DNA of 64,000 nucleotides, from the NCBI RefSeq assembly GCF_040610475.1, contig NZ_JBEXMJ010000020.1:1-64000 (forward strand), in the 5' to 3' direction. Below the pieces are notes generated by a model. That model ran no database searches and was not told the DNA's origin. It saw only the letters and a program-made list of their open reading frames with translations. Shown here one piece after another: positions 1 to 8,549 of the stretch; position 1 is the stretch's first letter; each line of letters opens with the position of its first letter. Source of the stretch: Actinopolymorpha sp. NPDC004070. GTDB lineage: Bacteria > Actinomycetota > Actinomycetes > Propionibacteriales > Actinopolymorphaceae. Made by a program: the position numbers and the translations under genes.

Positions 1-92
1 TCCGCATTCGGAACCACAGTGGCCGTCCCATCCACCACCGCAGCAATCACCGAATTCGTCGTACCCAGATCGATACCAACCGCTTTCGCCAT
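1..92 (-). CDS. dnaK: Molecular chaperone DnaK (Hsp70), N-terminal fragment
   Basis: Only the first 30 codons lie in the window; the rest runs off the left edge. The translation starts MAKAVGIDLGTTNSVIAAV, the phosphate-1 loop of the Hsp70 ATPase domain (GIDLGTTNS), which is nearly diagnostic of DnaK. The protein is the ATP-dependent cytosolic chaperone that works with DnaJ and GrpE. The start is ATG at 92; the only upstream purine tract, GGAT, is a weak ribosome-binding site. The following 480 bp contain two CTTGAGT heptamers that resemble half-sites of the HspR operator. Whether grpE-dnaJ-hspR follow cannot be seen. Confidence 0.93.
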   Translation of the reverse strand, partial: MAKAVGIDLGTTNSVIAAVVDGTATVVPNA

Positions 93-569
93 GATCAAAT
101 CCGTTCAGAAGGTCTCAACTGCAGGTCATGTCCGTCGCCGAACCGCTCTGTGGATGAGCCACATCAGCGGATCGCATGCAGCACCGGAAGACTGTGATCC
201 AGACCGGATACCTGGAGGCAGAGATTCGACCGGGAACGTAGCAAACACGAGGTCGCGAAATCTGCGCACTACCTCGCAGTCTCACGCCCAAGGAGCAGGG
301 TGTAAAGAGGCCTACAGCATCGAATATCCGAGCCACCTTTTAGTACTGTCCCGCGCTGAAGTACGCGGGCCTTGACTTGAGTTGTCGGGGGGCAGAGATC
401 CGGTGTATCAATGGACTTGAGTCGTGACGGAACTGTCGCCAGTCCTCCGTAAAAGTGGTCCAATTACCGGCCCCCACGACCGGCTCACCTCGCATACGTG
501 GTGTCCCACGCCTGTCCAACGGAGCGGGCGGGTCAAACTAATTCCTGGAGAAGTACCCCACAGACCGGA
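93..569. other. Intergenic region upstream of dnaK
   Basis: These 477 bp lie between the dnaK start and the end of the HAD gene and presumably hold the dnaK promoter. Apart from the two CTTGAGT heptamers I see no convincing gene, hairpin or -10/-35 pair. Short open frames here show no recognisable protein. Confidence 0.6.
376..422. promoter_or_regulatory. Two HspR (HAIR)-like half-sites, 40 bp apart
   Basis: The heptamer CTTGAGT occurs at 376-382 and again at 416-422 in the same orientation. The HspR-associated inverted repeat of actinobacteria is CTTGAGT-N7-ACTCAAG, so each copy is one perfect half-site; no ACTCAAG partner lies 7 bp away on the same strand. They sit 284-330 bp upstream of dnaK, the classical HspR target. 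Binding is an inference. Confidence 0.4.
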
Positions 570-1364
570 TCAGCCGTGCCTGGTGGCCAGGCGCCCGTCG
601 GCCAACGCGGCTACGTCGACATCATCGAGGGTGGTGACCACGATGTCGGCGTTGGCCCTGGCCAACAGGTCGGCGTCGTCGGCCCTGGCGACCCCGATCG
701 CGGACATCCCGCCGGCCTTCGCGGCCTCGATCCCCGCCGCGGCGTCCTCCACAACGAACGAGTTCTCCGGCTTGACCTGAAGCTCGTGGGCCGCGGTGAG
801 GAACATCTGTGGATCCGGCTTTCCGTGCGCGAGATCTCGGCCCGAGACATCGGCATCGATGAAGTCCAGCAGCGTGAGCCCCGGCCGTACGGAAGGCGAG
901 GAAATGTGATGCGCTGAGGCGAATGTGTCAAGCCGGATCCTTCGCAGGATGAGCTTGGTGTTCGTCGACGACGAGGCGGTCGCCGTGCGGATCCCGGCAT
1001 CCTTGACGGCGATGATGAACCGCAACGCGTCGGGAAAGGGGGTGAAGTCTCCGGCCTCGATGAGACGGACCACCATCGCCTGCTTGCGGTCGGCGTACTC
1101 CGCTGCTCGCGTACCCTCCTCATCGTCGGGAATGTCGAAGTAGGCAAGGGCCGCCTGCGCGCCGCGCATGCGTGGCTTGCCCGACAACTCCTCCTGGTAG
1201 ACCCGCGACGTGAAGGCTTCCGGCGTCCAGCCCGTCCGGTCGCGGACGTCGAGCCGGTCCGGTTGCATCAGCTCGCGCAACGACTCACGCCATGCCTTCT
1301 CGTGCGGCGAGTCGACGAGGACACCGTCGACGTCGAAGATCCCACCCTCAAAACGTGTCGGCAT
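570..1364 (-). CDS. HAD-superfamily hydrolase, beta-phosphoglucomutase-like
   Basis: A 264-residue cytosolic phosphatase or phosphomutase of the haloacid dehalogenase superfamily. Motif I is FDVDGVLVDS, with the nucleophile Asp11 and general acid/base Asp13. Motif II falls in TATASSS, the motif III lysine in HGKPDP, and motif IV in VVEDAAAGIEAAKAGG. The helical cap between motif I and motif II fits the beta-phosphoglucomutase / phosphoglycolate phosphatase branch. The substrate cannot be read from sequence; a sugar phosphate is likely. The start is ATG at 1364 with AGGA 9 nt upstream. It lies downstream of the aldehyde dehydrogenase on the same strand with a 122-bp gap, so co-transcription is possible. 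Confidence 0.85.
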   Translation of the reverse strand: MPTRFEGGIFDVDGVLVDSPHEKAWRESLRELMQPDRLDVRDRTGWTPEAFTSRVYQEELSGKPRMRGAQAALAYFDIPDDEEGTRAAEYADRKQAMVVRLIEAGDFTPFPDALRFIIAVKDAGIRTATASSSTNTKLILRRIRLDTFASAHHISSPSVRPGLTLLDFIDADVSGRDLAHGKPDPQMFLTAAHELQVKPENSFVVEDAAAGIEAAKAGGMSAIGVARADDADLLARANADIVVTTLDDVDVAALADGRLATRHG

Positions 1365-1486
1365 GTGTCATTCCTAGACCCAGCTCCGTTCGTGCATCAT
1401 TGGGTGCCTGACCGAACGTGGGTCACCTGGCCGCTCCGCCTCGATGGATGGTGCTCGCCCGGTCTCCATTGTGCGGGTGGTTCTCC

Positions 1487-2914
1487 TCAGCCCTGAGCGA
1501 AGCCGATCGCAGAGGTCGTCGGGAAGGTGCGGATCAGTTTCCGGTTGACGAACTCCTTGATCCCCAGGTGGGACAGCTCTCGCCCGTACCCGGAGCACTT
1601 GATGCCGCCGAAGGGCAGTTCGGGCCGGGACGAGGTGGGGTGGTTGACCCAGACCATGCCGGTGTCGAGCCGCTCGGCGACCCGGTGTGCCCGGTCGAGA
1701 TCCCGGCACATGACGACGCCGCCCAACCCGTACGGGCTGTCGTTGGCCAGGCTGACGGCCTCGTCGTCGTTGGCGACCTGGTAGACCACGGCCGCCGGCC
1801 CGAAAAGCTCCTCATGGTAGGCACGCATCCCGACGCGTACGTCGGTGAGGATCGTCGGCTCGACGAAGGCGCCGGGCCGGTCGATGCGCCTGCCACCGGT
1901 CACCAGGGTGGCGCCCTCCGCGACGGTGTCACGGATCTGGCTCACGAGGTTCTCGGCGGCCTCCTCGGACGAGAGAGGGCCGAGGGTCGTCGCCGGGTCC
2001 ATGGGGTCGCCCGGGGTGAGCGCCTCGAAGCGTTGGCGCAGCCGGCCGACGAACTCGTCGTAGACGTCGGACACAACGATCATCCGCTTGGCGCTCACGC
2101 AGCTCTGCCCCATGTTGCCCATGCGGCCGACGACGGCGGCGTCGATAGTCCGGTCGAAGTCCCTGCCGTCGAGCACGATGAACGGGTCACTCCCACCGAG
2201 CTCCAGGACGGTCTTGTCGATTCTGCGCCCAGCCCGCTCGGCCGCGCTCGCACCTGCCCGGTCGCTGCCGGTCAGCGAGACCCCCTGCACCACTGGATTG
2301 TCGATGATCCGCCCGATCCCGGATCCGCGTACGAACATGTTCGTGTAGGCGCCGTGGGGAGCGCCCGCGTCTCGGAACAGCTGCTCGAGCGCGAGTGCCG
2401 ACTGCGGGCAGTTGCTTGCGTGCTTGAGCAGGATCGTGTTACCCGCAACCAGGTTGGGCGCCGCGAAGCGAGCTACCTGGTAGAACGGGTAGTTCCAGGG
2501 CATGATGCCCAGGAGTACGCCGAGCGGCCGGTTCGCCACGACGGCGGTGCCCTCGTCCACGGCTATCGGCTCGTCGGCGAGGAGTTCCGGGCCCTGCTCT
2601 CCGTAGTAACGGAGGATGTCGACCACGAGATCCACTTCGCCGTAGCTCTCCTCGATGAGCTTGCCCATCTCCAAGGTCACGGTACGGGCGAGTTCGTCGC
2701 GGCGCTGCTGCATCAGGTCGGCAGCCCGGCTTACGACCTGCGCCCGGTCCCCGGCGGGCAGCCACCGCCACTCCTGGAACGTCCGCTGAGCCTGGTCGAC
2801 TGCTCGGTCGGCCTCCTCGTCGGACATTGCGGGGAACTCGCGCAGTACCTCGTTTCTGTACGGATTGACGCTCTGGATCGACGTTCTTGCGACTGATGGT
2901 GTGGCGGTCGTCAT
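1487..2914 (-). CDS. NAD(P)-dependent aldehyde dehydrogenase (succinate-semialdehyde dehydrogenase-like)
   Basis: A 475-residue ALDH-superfamily enzyme that oxidises an aldehyde to its acid with NAD(P). The family residues are present: Asn141 in MPWNYP, Lys164 in LLKHAS, the general base Glu238 in LELGGSDPF and the nucleophile Cys272 in [10 protein letters not shown]. Length and motif spacing fit the short GabD/Sad-type branch. The start is ATG at 2914 behind GGGGAGAC. A DevR/DosR-like box lies at 2977-2990, about 70 bp upstream of the start, as for three other genes in this island. The actual aldehyde is not known. A role in detoxifying aldehydes during redox stress fits the neighbours, but that is inference. 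Confidence 0.9.
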   Translation of the reverse strand: MTTATPSVARTSIQSVNPYRNEVLREFPAMSDEEADRAVDQAQRTFQEWRWLPAGDRAQVVSRAADLMQQRRDELARTVTLEMGKLIEESYGEVDLVVDILRYYGEQGPELLADEPIAVDEGTAVVANRPLGVLLGIMPWNYPFYQVARFAAPNLVAGNTILLKHASNCPQSALALEQLFRDAGAPHGAYTNMFVRGSGIGRIIDNPVVQGVSLTGSDRAGASAAERAGRRIDKTVLELGGSDPFIVLDGRDFDRTIDAAVVGRMGNMGQSCVSAKRMIVVSDVYDEFVGRLRQRFEALTPGDPMDPATTLGPLSSEEAAENLVSQIRDTVAEGATLVTGGRRIDRPGAFVEPTILTDVRVGMRAYHEELFGPAAVVYQVANDDEAVSLANDSPYGLGGVVMCRDLDRAHRVAERLDTGMVWVNHPTSSRPELPFGGIKCSGYGRELSHLGIKEFVNRKLIRTFPTTSAIGFAQG

Positions 2915-2976
2915 GATGATGTCTCCCCGGCCGATTGACTACCGTCAAGCACATGCCGACGGCCGGGCGGTGGGCA

Positions 2977-2990
2977 AGGCCGAAAGCCCT
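2977..2990 (-). promoter_or_regulatory. DevR/DosR-like box upstream of the aldehyde dehydrogenase
   Basis: On the minus strand the site reads AGGGCTTTCGGCCT. Compared with the typical DosR box GGGACTTTCGGCCC it differs only at the two outer bases and has G for A at position 4, which the degenerate consensus allows. Its centre is about 70 bp upstream of the start codon at 2914. The match was made by eye, not scored. Confidence 0.5.
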
Positions 2991-3139
2991 CTCCTGCCCG
3001 GGTCGACCGGACCGCCCAGGTCCCCCGGGCCGGCAACAGTGACCCGGCTCCGGATCGGTCGTGAGCCGGGGTTTCCCACACCGAAGGAGTAACGGCCGTG
3101 TGCCGGGGCAGGAGCACAGGCGAGGGAAGGAAGGACGCT

Positions 3140-3436
3140 GTGAAAAGGATCCTGCAATTCGACTCGGCCCCACCGGGCTGGTACGCGCGCTGGCGGATGA
3201 GCCCTGAGATCACCCGGTCGTCCCAGGTGACCGTCTGGGCGTTGGTGGAGGACTCCGAGTCCGGCGCCAGACAGGTCGTCGGCGTCGACGCCCTCGGCCA
3301 GTGGCAGGGCAGCCTGGAGAACGAGCCCGGCTGGGACTTCGTGCGTTACTTCTACCTGAGCGTCGACGCCGGGCAGCCGGATGACCTGTTCAGTCCGGTG
3401 CAGAGCCAGATGGAACAGGTGCCGCGTCAACGGTGA
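3140..3436 (+). CDS. Small protein of unknown function
   Basis: A 98-residue soluble protein with no family I recognise. An open frame extends upstream to 3098, but GTG at 3140 is preferred because the strong Shine-Dalgarno tract GGAAGGAAGGA lies directly before it. The sequence is rich in Trp and acidic residues and reads like a small mixed alpha/beta domain (WYARWRMSPE, VTVWALVEDS, VVGVDALGQW). There is no signal peptide, membrane segment or Cys pair. It is divergent from the aldehyde dehydrogenase and convergent with the DUF2267 gene. Confidence 0.65.
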   Translation: MKRILQFDSAPPGWYARWRMSPEITRSSQVTVWALVEDSESGARQVVGVDALGQWQGSLENEPGWDFVRYFYLSVDAGQPDDLFSPVQSQMEQVPRQR

Positions 3437-3485
3437 CCAGCGGGCGGCAGGTCGCCCGCTGGCCAAGCGACGGTTGCGCTCGCGA

Positions 3486-4244
3486 TCAGCCTGACCACAG
3501 GGCCGCGTACTTTGGGCCGAGTTGTGCCACGACGTCGTGGAACTCCTCACCGACCGCCTCACGCAGCGTGGTCATGACCGCTCGAGCGTGGACGAACGCC
3601 TCCTGCGGTGTCACACCTTCGCGCTCGGCCACCCGGGCAAGGAACCTCTCCACCGACATGCGCTGGTCCTGATCGGCATCCACGGACCTGCCGGCTCGCA
3701 GGGGGTCATGGAGCTGGGAAGGCAACCTGCTGATCAGATCGTCGACCTCCCCCGCGGCGATGCGCTCGGCGAGGGTTTGGAGAACGGCATCGGTGACCCG
3801 GCTGGCGTCGCCGTCATGGAGCTGGGCGCGCTGGGCAACGCGCTCGAGGAAGGCCCCGGCCGGAAGGATTTCCGGTCCAGTGGGCAGGACAAGCACGAAA
3901 TCCTTGGGCAGTTGCGCGACGAGGTGGGCGAACTCCCGCTCGCTCAGCGCGCGGGAGAGTGCCATGAGGACCGCCCTCGCGGCCCGTGTCGCGGTCGGAA
4001 AATCCATGTCGCCCCGCTCCGCCACGCGGCGGATGAACTCGTCGACATCGAACCCCTCTGCCGGGTCGGCGGTGAACAGCAGGGGACCCAGCTCCGGCGG
4101 GAGCTCGCCGGCGAGATGACGTGCCTCGGTGGGGGAGATCCGCTCGGCCAGGGTCTGCAGAGTGGCAGCGGTAGCGCGGTCAGCCTCTACTCCTGTGGCC
4201 CCGCCGCCTCGTTCCACGATGGTGAGAAACTGGTCATAGTCCAT
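3486..4244 (-). CDS. DUF2267 family protein with four helical repeats
   Basis: A 252-residue protein made of four related units of about 60 residues. Each starts with a helix of the type 'F-x-x-x-V-A-E-R', followed by 'A-x-x-A-V-L-x-T-L-x-x-R-I' and a hydrophobic 'L-x-x-Q-L-P' segment. This is the DUF2267 pattern, often found near stress genes in actinobacteria; the biochemical role is unknown. An open frame extends to 4370, but ATG at 4244 (MDYDQFLTIV) is chosen because the repeat begins there and GAGAG lies 8-9 nt upstream. ATG at 4253 is an alternative with too short a spacing. A weak DevR-like match (GGACCGACGCC) lies at 4300-4310. Confidence 0.8.
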   Translation of the reverse strand: MDYDQFLTIVERGGGATGVEADRATAATLQTLAERISPTEARHLAGELPPELGPLLFTADPAEGFDVDEFIRRVAERGDMDFPTATRAARAVLMALSRALSEREFAHLVAQLPKDFVLVLPTGPEILPAGAFLERVAQRAQLHDGDASRVTDAVLQTLAERIAAGEVDDLISRLPSQLHDPLRAGRSVDADQDQRMSVERFLARVAEREGVTPQEAFVHARAVMTTLREAVGEEFHDVVAQLGPKYAALWSG

Positions 4245-4840
4245 GTTTTGCATCTCTCGCTGCAAAAGGGTGGAGACCCGCCCGACCGACGGATCTGGTG
4301 GACCGACGCCGGCCGACCACTTCCAGCGGCCGCGACGGCCGGCATGCCATGCAGATGAGCGGCGGCTCATTCGATGTCGTGATACTTACGTCGGGGTGCA
4401 CCCGTGCTGATCACTCCGCATCGTGAATCTTCGCGAAGTCACCGTAGGAAATTTGCGGTGTGCCTGTGGTGTCGACACCGGCTCCTCGTCCCCAATACCG
4501 AGGTACCGCTCCCATACTCTCAGAAACCGCGCTCCTCGAGGCAGGCATTCTCGTCCTGGCTGAGAGTTTCAGCGACTTCTCGACAGTCCGGCACGACGTG
4601 GCACAATGCTGAGAACGACCGGCGAATCTATCGGACGATGGACGCGCATTAGCCGACTCATTGCTGGTACAGAGCAGAAAGTTCCAAAAAAGTGTTCACT
4701 GCCTATGCCGCGATGACGTCGGAGACGGCGATCGGCGGCGCCTCTGGTGGCACGGTCACACACAAGCGACCGCCGTCGCAGGGTACGCCTCCGGCGCGGC
4801 GCCGACGGTCCGTGTGTCTACCTGTGTCAGGCGCGAGCTG
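4245..4840. other. Divergent intergenic region
   Basis: About 600 bp lie between the DUF2267 start and the chosen FUSC start. The FUSC reading frame stays open back to 4661, but that stretch (Cys- and Arg-rich, without family similarity) does not look coding. Apart from a weak GGACCGACGCC element at 4300-4310, no promoter stands out. Confidence 0.5.
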
Positions 4841-6196
4841 GTGCTGAGCCACCGATGGCGGCCAGGTGCCCGCGGGGCGGAGCGGCAGCTGAAACATACC
4901 CACGGACCAGGCCAGATCGTACGCCTTACCCGGCGAGGCCCCGACGCGTTCGCCCGGCAGGCCATGCGGGCCACGGCCGCCGCGGTCATCGCCTACGTAG
5001 TGGCGCAGCGGGTGTCGAGCAGTCCGCAGCCTCTGCTGGCTCCGCTCACCGCCCTGATCGTCGTCCAGGTCACGCTGTATGCCACCCTCACCAGCGGAGT
5101 GCAGCGGGTGGCCAGTGTGGTCGTGGGTGTACTCGTCGCAGTTGGCTTCGCCCATTTGGTGGGACTCACCTGGTGGAGCCTGGCGATCTTGATCTTTGCG
5201 TCCCTTGCACTGGGCCGGGTCCTGCGACTCGGGCCGGCTGTACAGGAGGTCGCCATCAGCGGCATGCTCGTAATGGGGGTTGCCAACCCAGCGGCAACGG
5301 CACAAGGACGGGCGCTCGAGACATTGATCGGGGCCGGGGTGGGAGTCCTTCTGAACCTGCTGGTGCCCCCATCTGTCTACGTCCAGACGGCCGGCGAAGC
5401 CGTCGACAGGCTTGCCGACCAGCTCAGTGATCTACTGCACCGCATGGCGCGTGAAATCCAGGAGGGAGCGAGCGCCGAGAACGCCGGCTCATGGCTGTCC
5501 GAGGCCCGTCGGATCGATCGCGAATTCGTCAGGGTGGATATCGCGCTCGTCAAGGCCGAGGACAGCCTGCGCCTGAACCCTCGCGGCCGTCAACTGCTGC
5601 ATACGCGGCTGATCTTGCGCAGTCGCATGGACACCTTGGACCACTGTGCGGTATCGGTCCGGTCGCTCTGCCGTACCCTGGTTGACCTTTGCGGCCCTCA
5701 CCACAGGGCTCTTCTGTCCGACGAGCAACTGACCGACTCGCTGGGGGGCCTCCTCAGCCACCTGGCGGATTCGTTCGACGCCTTCGGCGTGATCGTCACC
5801 ACCGAAATCGCTCCGGACACCAAGCCCAACCGGGACGATCTGGATCACGCCTTGGCCCAGGCCCGCATGCGTCGCGACGCGGCAGCCGAGCTTCTGCGAT
5901 CGCGAGTGTGGGATGACCCACAGGGTTGGGAGCTCGCGGGAGCCCTGTTGGCCGCCGTCGACCGACTCATGACCGACCTTCAGGTAGGCACTCGTCCCCC
6001 CGGAGAGACCCGACGCTCCCGATCGAGCCGGATTCCGCGTCTGGCCGCCCACCGTTTGGCCACAACAGTCCGTGTCCTCAGAAAATGGATGGCCTCCGCT
6101 GCCCAGTCCCGCAGGCGGGCAGCACTTTCGCCGACACCAGGTCGGTCCCGGCCGAGCGATGACCATGTTCTGCGCGAGAAGATCACCCCCCAGTAA
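4841..6196 (+). CDS. FUSC-family membrane protein (aromatic-acid-exporter type)
   Basis: About 451 residues from GTG at 4841. The N-terminal half has a run of hydrophobic helices (RATAAAVIAYVVAQ, LIVVQVTLYATL, VASVVVGVLVAVGFAHLVGL, LAILIFASLAL, a Gly-rich ETLIGAGVGVLLNLLVPPS). This is the FUSC/YccC pattern, with the family signature 'QPLLAPLTALIVVQ'. The C-terminal half is a cytoplasmic helical domain (EAVDRLADQLSDLLHRMAREI). Family members export aromatic acids or are uncharacterised; the substrate is unknown. The frame is open from 4661; GTG 4841 gives the most family-like N-terminus but has no strong Shine-Dalgarno, so the start is uncertain. Confidence 0.8.
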   Translation: MLSHRWRPGARGAERQLKHTHGPGQIVRLTRRGPDAFARQAMRATAAAVIAYVVAQRVSSSPQPLLAPLTALIVVQVTLYATLTSGVQRVASVVVGVLVAVGFAHLVGLTWWSLAILIFASLALGRVLRLGPAVQEVAISGMLVMGVANPAATAQGRALETLIGAGVGVLLNLLVPPSVYVQTAGEAVDRLADQLSDLLHRMAREIQEGASAENAGSWLSEARRIDREFVRVDIALVKAEDSLRLNPRGRQLLHTRLILRSRMDTLDHCAVSVRSLCRTLVDLCGPHHRALLSDEQLTDSLGGLLSHLADSFDAFGVIVTTEIAPDTKPNRDDLDHALAQARMRRDAAAELLRSRVWDDPQGWELAGALLAAVDRLMTDLQVGTRPPGETRRSRSSRIPRLAAHRLATTVRVLRKWMASAAQSRRRAALSPTPGRSRPSDDHVLREKITPQ

Positions 6197-6524
6197 CGGT
6201 CGGACGTTCAGTGCCCAAAAGCCACCGTCGCACGGGCCTGAGCTTTTCCGGCGGACATTCGTCTGCGGCCGGCGTCACTAGTTCCGCGGCGGATCACGCC
6301 CATTGAAGGCGCCCCTTTACACGATTCGGGGAGCGGGGGACAATGTCCGGTGACGGGAATGTTCTACAACCAGGTCACGGGCGCGGCCCGCACTCAACAG
6401 CACTATTCTTCGCAGGCCAGGCGCGAAAACGCTTATGGGTCGAAGGGTCAAACCTCGCTGATCCCGGCGATCGTTGACGTCGGACGGCAAACCAGGCGGC
6501 TCGACATGGAGCGTGAGAAGCCTT
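6197..6524. other. Intergenic region between FUSC and thioredoxin genes
   Basis: 328 bp with no recognisable gene. It contains a short GGACAATGTCC palindrome near 6340-6351 of unknown meaning. Confidence 0.4.
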
Positions 6525-7007
6525 ATGACGTCACACGGTCTCCCAGCCAGCGTGACATGTGAGCGTTGCGGTCGGATGAACCGCGTACGGAGCATTGCTG
6601 AGAGTGCGCCGCACTGCGACAGTTGCCATTCGGCCCTCCCCTGGGTCGTCGACACCGGTGACGACACGTACACCGACGTCGTGGAGAGGTCGCAGGTTCC
6701 AGTCCTCATCTATATGTGTGCACCGTGGTGCCCTCCGTGCCGTCGCATGACGCCCATCCTCGAGCAGATCGCCCGGGATCTGGCCGGGCAGGTGAAACTC
6801 GTCGAGGTCGAGGTGGACGAAGCGCCAGAGATCCTCGAACGCCTCGCAATTCGTTCCGTACCCACGCTCGTTGTCATGAAGGGCGGGAGGGCGCTCGCTA
6901 CACACGCCGGCGCGGCGCCTGCCGTGATCGTACGGTCATGGGTGGAGGAGAACCTCGCATACGCGTCCTCGCCGACCCGCGTGACGCACGCATATTTCCT
7001 CGACTAG
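6525..7007 (+). CDS. trxC: Thioredoxin with N-terminal zinc ribbon (TrxC type)
   Basis: A 160-residue cytosolic disulfide reductase. An N-terminal zinc ribbon (CERC at 12-15 and CDSC at 31-34) precedes a thioredoxin fold with active site W-C-P-P-C at residues 68-72 and the cis-proline segment SVPTLVVMKGG. The overall plan is that of thioredoxin 2, but the dipeptide between the active cysteines is Pro-Pro instead of Gly-Pro, which usually changes the redox potential. The start is ATG at 6525 behind GGAGCGTGAGAAG; an upstream in-frame codon at 6474 lacks a ribosome site. Its TAG stop shares the palindrome CTAG with the stop of the convergent NADH dehydrogenase. Confidence 0.88.
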   Translation: MTSHGLPASVTCERCGRMNRVRSIAESAPHCDSCHSALPWVVDTGDDTYTDVVERSQVPVLIYMCAPWCPPCRRMTPILEQIARDLAGQVKLVEVEVDEAPEILERLAIRSVPTLVVMKGGRALATHAGAAPAVIVRSWVEENLAYASSPTRVTHAYFLD

Positions 7008-8362
7008 TTTTTGGTCCCTCGGGCAACCTCGGACCGCTGGTCCGGGTGCCTGGGAGCTGGGACGGCAGGGCGCTCGACTCTGGCCGCGAGTCGGACCGTA
7101 GAGCCTTCGACCAGACCGAGTTGGACGACCTGGCGGGGCGAGAGTGCACCGATGAGCCAGTCCGAGGCGATCCGGGCCCGGTTGTCCGGAATGTCGAGCA
7201 GGTGGAGCGCGCGCGTCAATACCTTGGCGGGTACGCCGGAGACGGGATATCCGACAGGGTTGGCGACCGCTCTCGCCCCGGCAAGGTCGACTGCGAACCC
7301 AAGGTCGTGATGCCGGTACGCACGGCTGCGGCCGCACCCGTAGGCCGCGGCGATGTTGTGAGCAACGCACCTGCCCTGCCGTTCCGCGTGCTGCGCCGTC
7401 ATCGGAGTGAGTTCACCCGGGCGCGTGCTGTCATGGACTGCGGTCGCGTCGCCACAGGCGTGGATCTCGGGATGGCCTGGCACGCTGAGGAACTCGTCGA
7501 CCACGAGTCGCCCCCTGGTGGTCGGGAGGCCCAGGCTCTCGACCAGCGGATCCGGCCGCACTCCGACGCACCACACCAGCGATCGGGTGGGTACGAACTC
7601 CCCGTCGGACAGGTGCACACCACCAGCGGAGGCTTCCTCCACGGTCGTGCTCGTTCGAATCTCGACTCCGCGCTCGCTCAGGATCCGAGTGGCTGCGACC
7701 GCGAGGCGGGCGTCGAGCTGGGGGAGGATGCGAGGCGCCTGCTCGACAAGGAGCCACCGGACCAGCTGTTCGAGGCCGCCAGGGCAGCGCCGAGCGGCCG
7801 TGAGGGTTGCCAACTGTCCCTGCGAGGCCACTTCGGTCCCGGTGTATCCAGCACCCACGACCACGAAGGTGCAGCGCTCATTGCGTTCCTCGGCATCAGC
7901 CGTCTGCGCCATTTCGATCTGCTTCAGCACATGGTCGCGTAGGTAGAGAGCCTCGGCGATGCTGCGGAATCCGTACGCATACTCCGCGATTCCCGGGATC
8001 GGAAGGAGCTTGTCCACACTCCCGACAGCGAGGACCAGATGGTCGTAGCCGAGCGCCCTGCGTCGACCGTCGGGATCGACAAACGCCACCCGCCGATCAG
8101 CGAGGTCGACTTCGACAACCGTGCCGAGAAGGAACTGGACTCCCGGGCAGGCCGCCGCCAGCGGTACCGCAACACGCCGAGGCTCAAGGACACCGCCGGC
8201 GACCTCGGGAAGCAGGGGCAAATACAGGTAGTAGTCGGTGGGGTTTACCTGGACGATCTCCATCGTGCCCTTGGTCACCCGCGAGAGGGTCCGCCCTGCG
8301 TGGAAGCCGGCGAAGCCGGCGCCGACGATGACGGTGCGCCTGCGCGCGGGATACTCGTTCAC
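7004..8362 (-). CDS. ndh: Type II NADH dehydrogenase / pyridine nucleotide-disulfide oxidoreductase family
   Basis: A 452-residue flavoprotein of the non-proton-pumping NADH:quinone oxidoreductase family, peripheral to the inner face of the membrane. FAD binding is at TVIVGAGFAGFHAG near the N-terminus and NAD(P)H binding at FVVVGAGYTGTEVASQG near residue 170. The second FAD contact is in HPEIHACGDATAV. The start is GTG at 8362 (VNEYPARRR) with GAGG 6 nt upstream. The frame stays open to 8770, but that extension runs through the hsp20 repeat tail and is Ser/Arg low-complexity. The gene would feed electrons into the chain without proton pumping, which suits a low-oxygen island. Confidence 0.85.
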   Translation of the reverse strand: MNEYPARRRTVIVGAGFAGFHAGRTLSRVTKGTMEIVQVNPTDYYLYLPLLPEVAGGVLEPRRVAVPLAAACPGVQFLLGTVVEVDLADRRVAFVDPDGRRRALGYDHLVLAVGSVDKLLPIPGIAEYAYGFRSIAEALYLRDHVLKQIEMAQTADAEERNERCTFVVVGAGYTGTEVASQGQLATLTAARRCPGGLEQLVRWLLVEQAPRILPQLDARLAVAATRILSERGVEIRTSTTVEEASAGGVHLSDGEFVPTRSLVWCVGVRPDPLVESLGLPTTRGRLVVDEFLSVPGHPEIHACGDATAVHDSTRPGELTPMTAQHAERQGRCVAHNIAAAYGCGRSRAYRHHDLGFAVDLAGARAVANPVGYPVSGVPAKVLTRALHLLDIPDNRARIASDWLIGALSPRQVVQLGLVEGSTVRLAARVERPAVPAPRHPDQRSEVARGTKN

Positions 8363-8549
8363 GGCGACCTCGGCCCTGTGAGTAAACGTGACATCGACCC
8401 TTCGACTCCGACCTCGAGTCGACACCCTTCCAACCGGGAAAGCGGCAGCCTCCCGGTCAGAGACGGTCGCGATGACCAGACCCAGGTCGGCTGCCGATTT
8501 CACCAACGAGGAAGCACAAGCGTGAACACCTTGCCGCATCCCGGCGGGA

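Noticed and set aside
1404..1417. Possible DevR box upstream of the HAD gene (CGGTCAGGCACCCA)
   Set aside because: It matches only about 6 of 10 defined positions and is closer to the start codon than the other boxes.
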